DNA of 6,251 nt from Methylocystis sp. GTDB lineage: Bacteria > Pseudomonadota > Alphaproteobacteria > Rhizobiales > Beijerinckiaceae. The position numbers were made by a program, and so were the translations under genes. The DNA lies in contig JALRFG010000122.1 of assembly GCA_023253795.1 (NCBI GenBank), positions 1 through 6,251 on the forward strand, read 5' to 3'. Within the stretch, counting starts at the first letter, position 1, and the number at the start of each line of letters is the position of its first letter. Of the stretch, positions 5,661 to 6,251 are shown piece after piece. Below the pieces are notes generated by a model, which was not told the origin of the DNA, searched no databases, and saw only the letters and a list, made by a program, of their open reading frames with translations.

Positions 5661-6251
5661 ATGAGCGAAACGATTCTTCTCACCCGCCCCGGCGGCGACG
5701 CTGCGCAGGTGAAGCTGTTTGGCGCCGAACTTCATCAATGGCGGGCGCGCGGCGTCGAAATGATCCGGGAGCTGGATGAAGCGGTCTGGGATCGAACCGC
5801 TCCGGTGCTGTTTCCCGTTGTCGGCTGGACCCGCAATGGCGAAGTTCGCGTAGACGGCCAGAGCTATCCGCTCGCGCTGCATGGTTTCGCCTGGCGAAAG
5901 CAATTCGAGGTCGCCGAGCGGCGCGACGATTTCGTCCGGCTTGTTCTGACGGACGACTCCGAAACGCGTGCGCTTTATCCTTTCGGCTTTCGCTTTGAGG
6001 TCGTTTTCCAGCTCGGCGACGGTCGTCTGGAGAACGCGCTGATCGTGACCAACACGGGTGACCGTCCCCTTCCCTACGCCTGCGGGCTGCATCCGGGATT
6101 TCGCTGGCCCTTCGCCGGATCGACGGAGCCGCATACGGTCCGGTTTGAAAAAGCCGAGCGTCCGGCGGTCCCGGTGATTGCGCCCGGCGGCCTTTTTTCT
6201 GAGACAGAGCGTCCTGTTCCGCTCAAGGATGGCGTTCTGGCGCTTGAGCCT
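5661..6251 (+). CDS. Aldose 1-epimerase (mutarotase) family protein, LacX-like, C-terminus cut by window edge
   Basis: Mutarotase-family proteins interconvert alpha and beta anomers of sugars or sugar phosphates in the cytosol. The substrate of LacX-like members is generally unproven. From ATG 5661, 197 residues are visible; the family usually has about 280-300. Characteristic segments are GAELHQW (21-27), W43 within AVWDRTAPVLFPVVG (41-55), HGFAW with the conserved His74, and GLHPGFRWP with His144, the two histidines expected in the active site. The visible beta-rich pattern matches the galactose-mutarotase fold. The catalytic Glu expected near the C-terminus is outside the window. The gene is divergent from recJ with a 77-bp gap and has only a weak GAGACG-like ribosome binding site, so the start is the first good ATG rather than a proven one. 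Confidence 0.85.
   Translation, partial: MSETILLTRPGGDAAQVKLFGAELHQWRARGVEMIRELDEAVWDRTAPVLFPVVGWTRNGEVRVDGQSYPLALHGFAWRKQFEVAERRDDFVRLVLTDDSETRALYPFGFRFEVVFQLGDGRLENALIVTNTGDRPLPYACGLHPGFRWPFAGSTEPHTVRFEKAERPAVPVIAPGGLFSETERPVPLKDGVLALEP

Noticed and set aside
5640..6134. Minus-strand open frame of 164 codons opposite the epimerase-like gene
   Set aside because: The plus-strand frame has clear mutarotase motifs through the whole interval; this is its antisense shadow.

Overview
The window is dense, GC-rich bacterial chromosome from an alphaproteobacterium, most likely of the order Hyphomicrobiales (Rhizobiales). The evidence is the style of the proteins (a delta' subunit without the zinc-binding cysteines, an RlpA of the rhizobial form, a DacA-like protein closest in recalled sequence to rhizobial DacA) and the gene order rlpA - dacA-like - tmk - holB. 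Genus cannot be decided from the sequence alone.

Layout: five genes lie on the minus strand, transcribed from right to left. recJ (5583-3781) is followed by a 182-bp gap, then rlpA (3598-2774), a 94-bp gap, the dacA-like gene (2679-1495), tmk (1498-824) and holB (827 to beyond the left edge). The dacA-like/tmk and tmk/holB junctions are both 4-bp ATGA overlaps, so these three genes are almost certainly one translationally coupled operon. On the plus strand, divergent from recJ, the first 197 codons of a LacX-type aldose 1-epimerase family gene (5661 onward) run off the right edge. No stretch over 300 bp lacks a gene. I saw no tRNA, rRNA, CRISPR or insertion sequence.

Functionally the window joins cell-wall genes (the lipoprotein RlpA, which cleaves peptide-free glycans, and a DacA-type periplasmic protein) to replication genes (Tmk for dTDP supply, delta' of the clamp loader) and a recombination and repair exonuclease (RecJ).

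The most interesting item is the DacA-like protein. It keeps a signal peptide, the overall penicillin-binding-protein fold sequence, the SGN motif and the C-terminal domain. However, the nucleophilic serine of SxxK is alanine, and the KTG motif reads AAG. The frame is intact and the gene sits first in an essential operon, so it looks like a conserved but catalytically dead PBP (pseudoenzyme) rather than a decayed gene. A second oddity is a sharply bounded 69-bp AT-rich codon island inside recJ.
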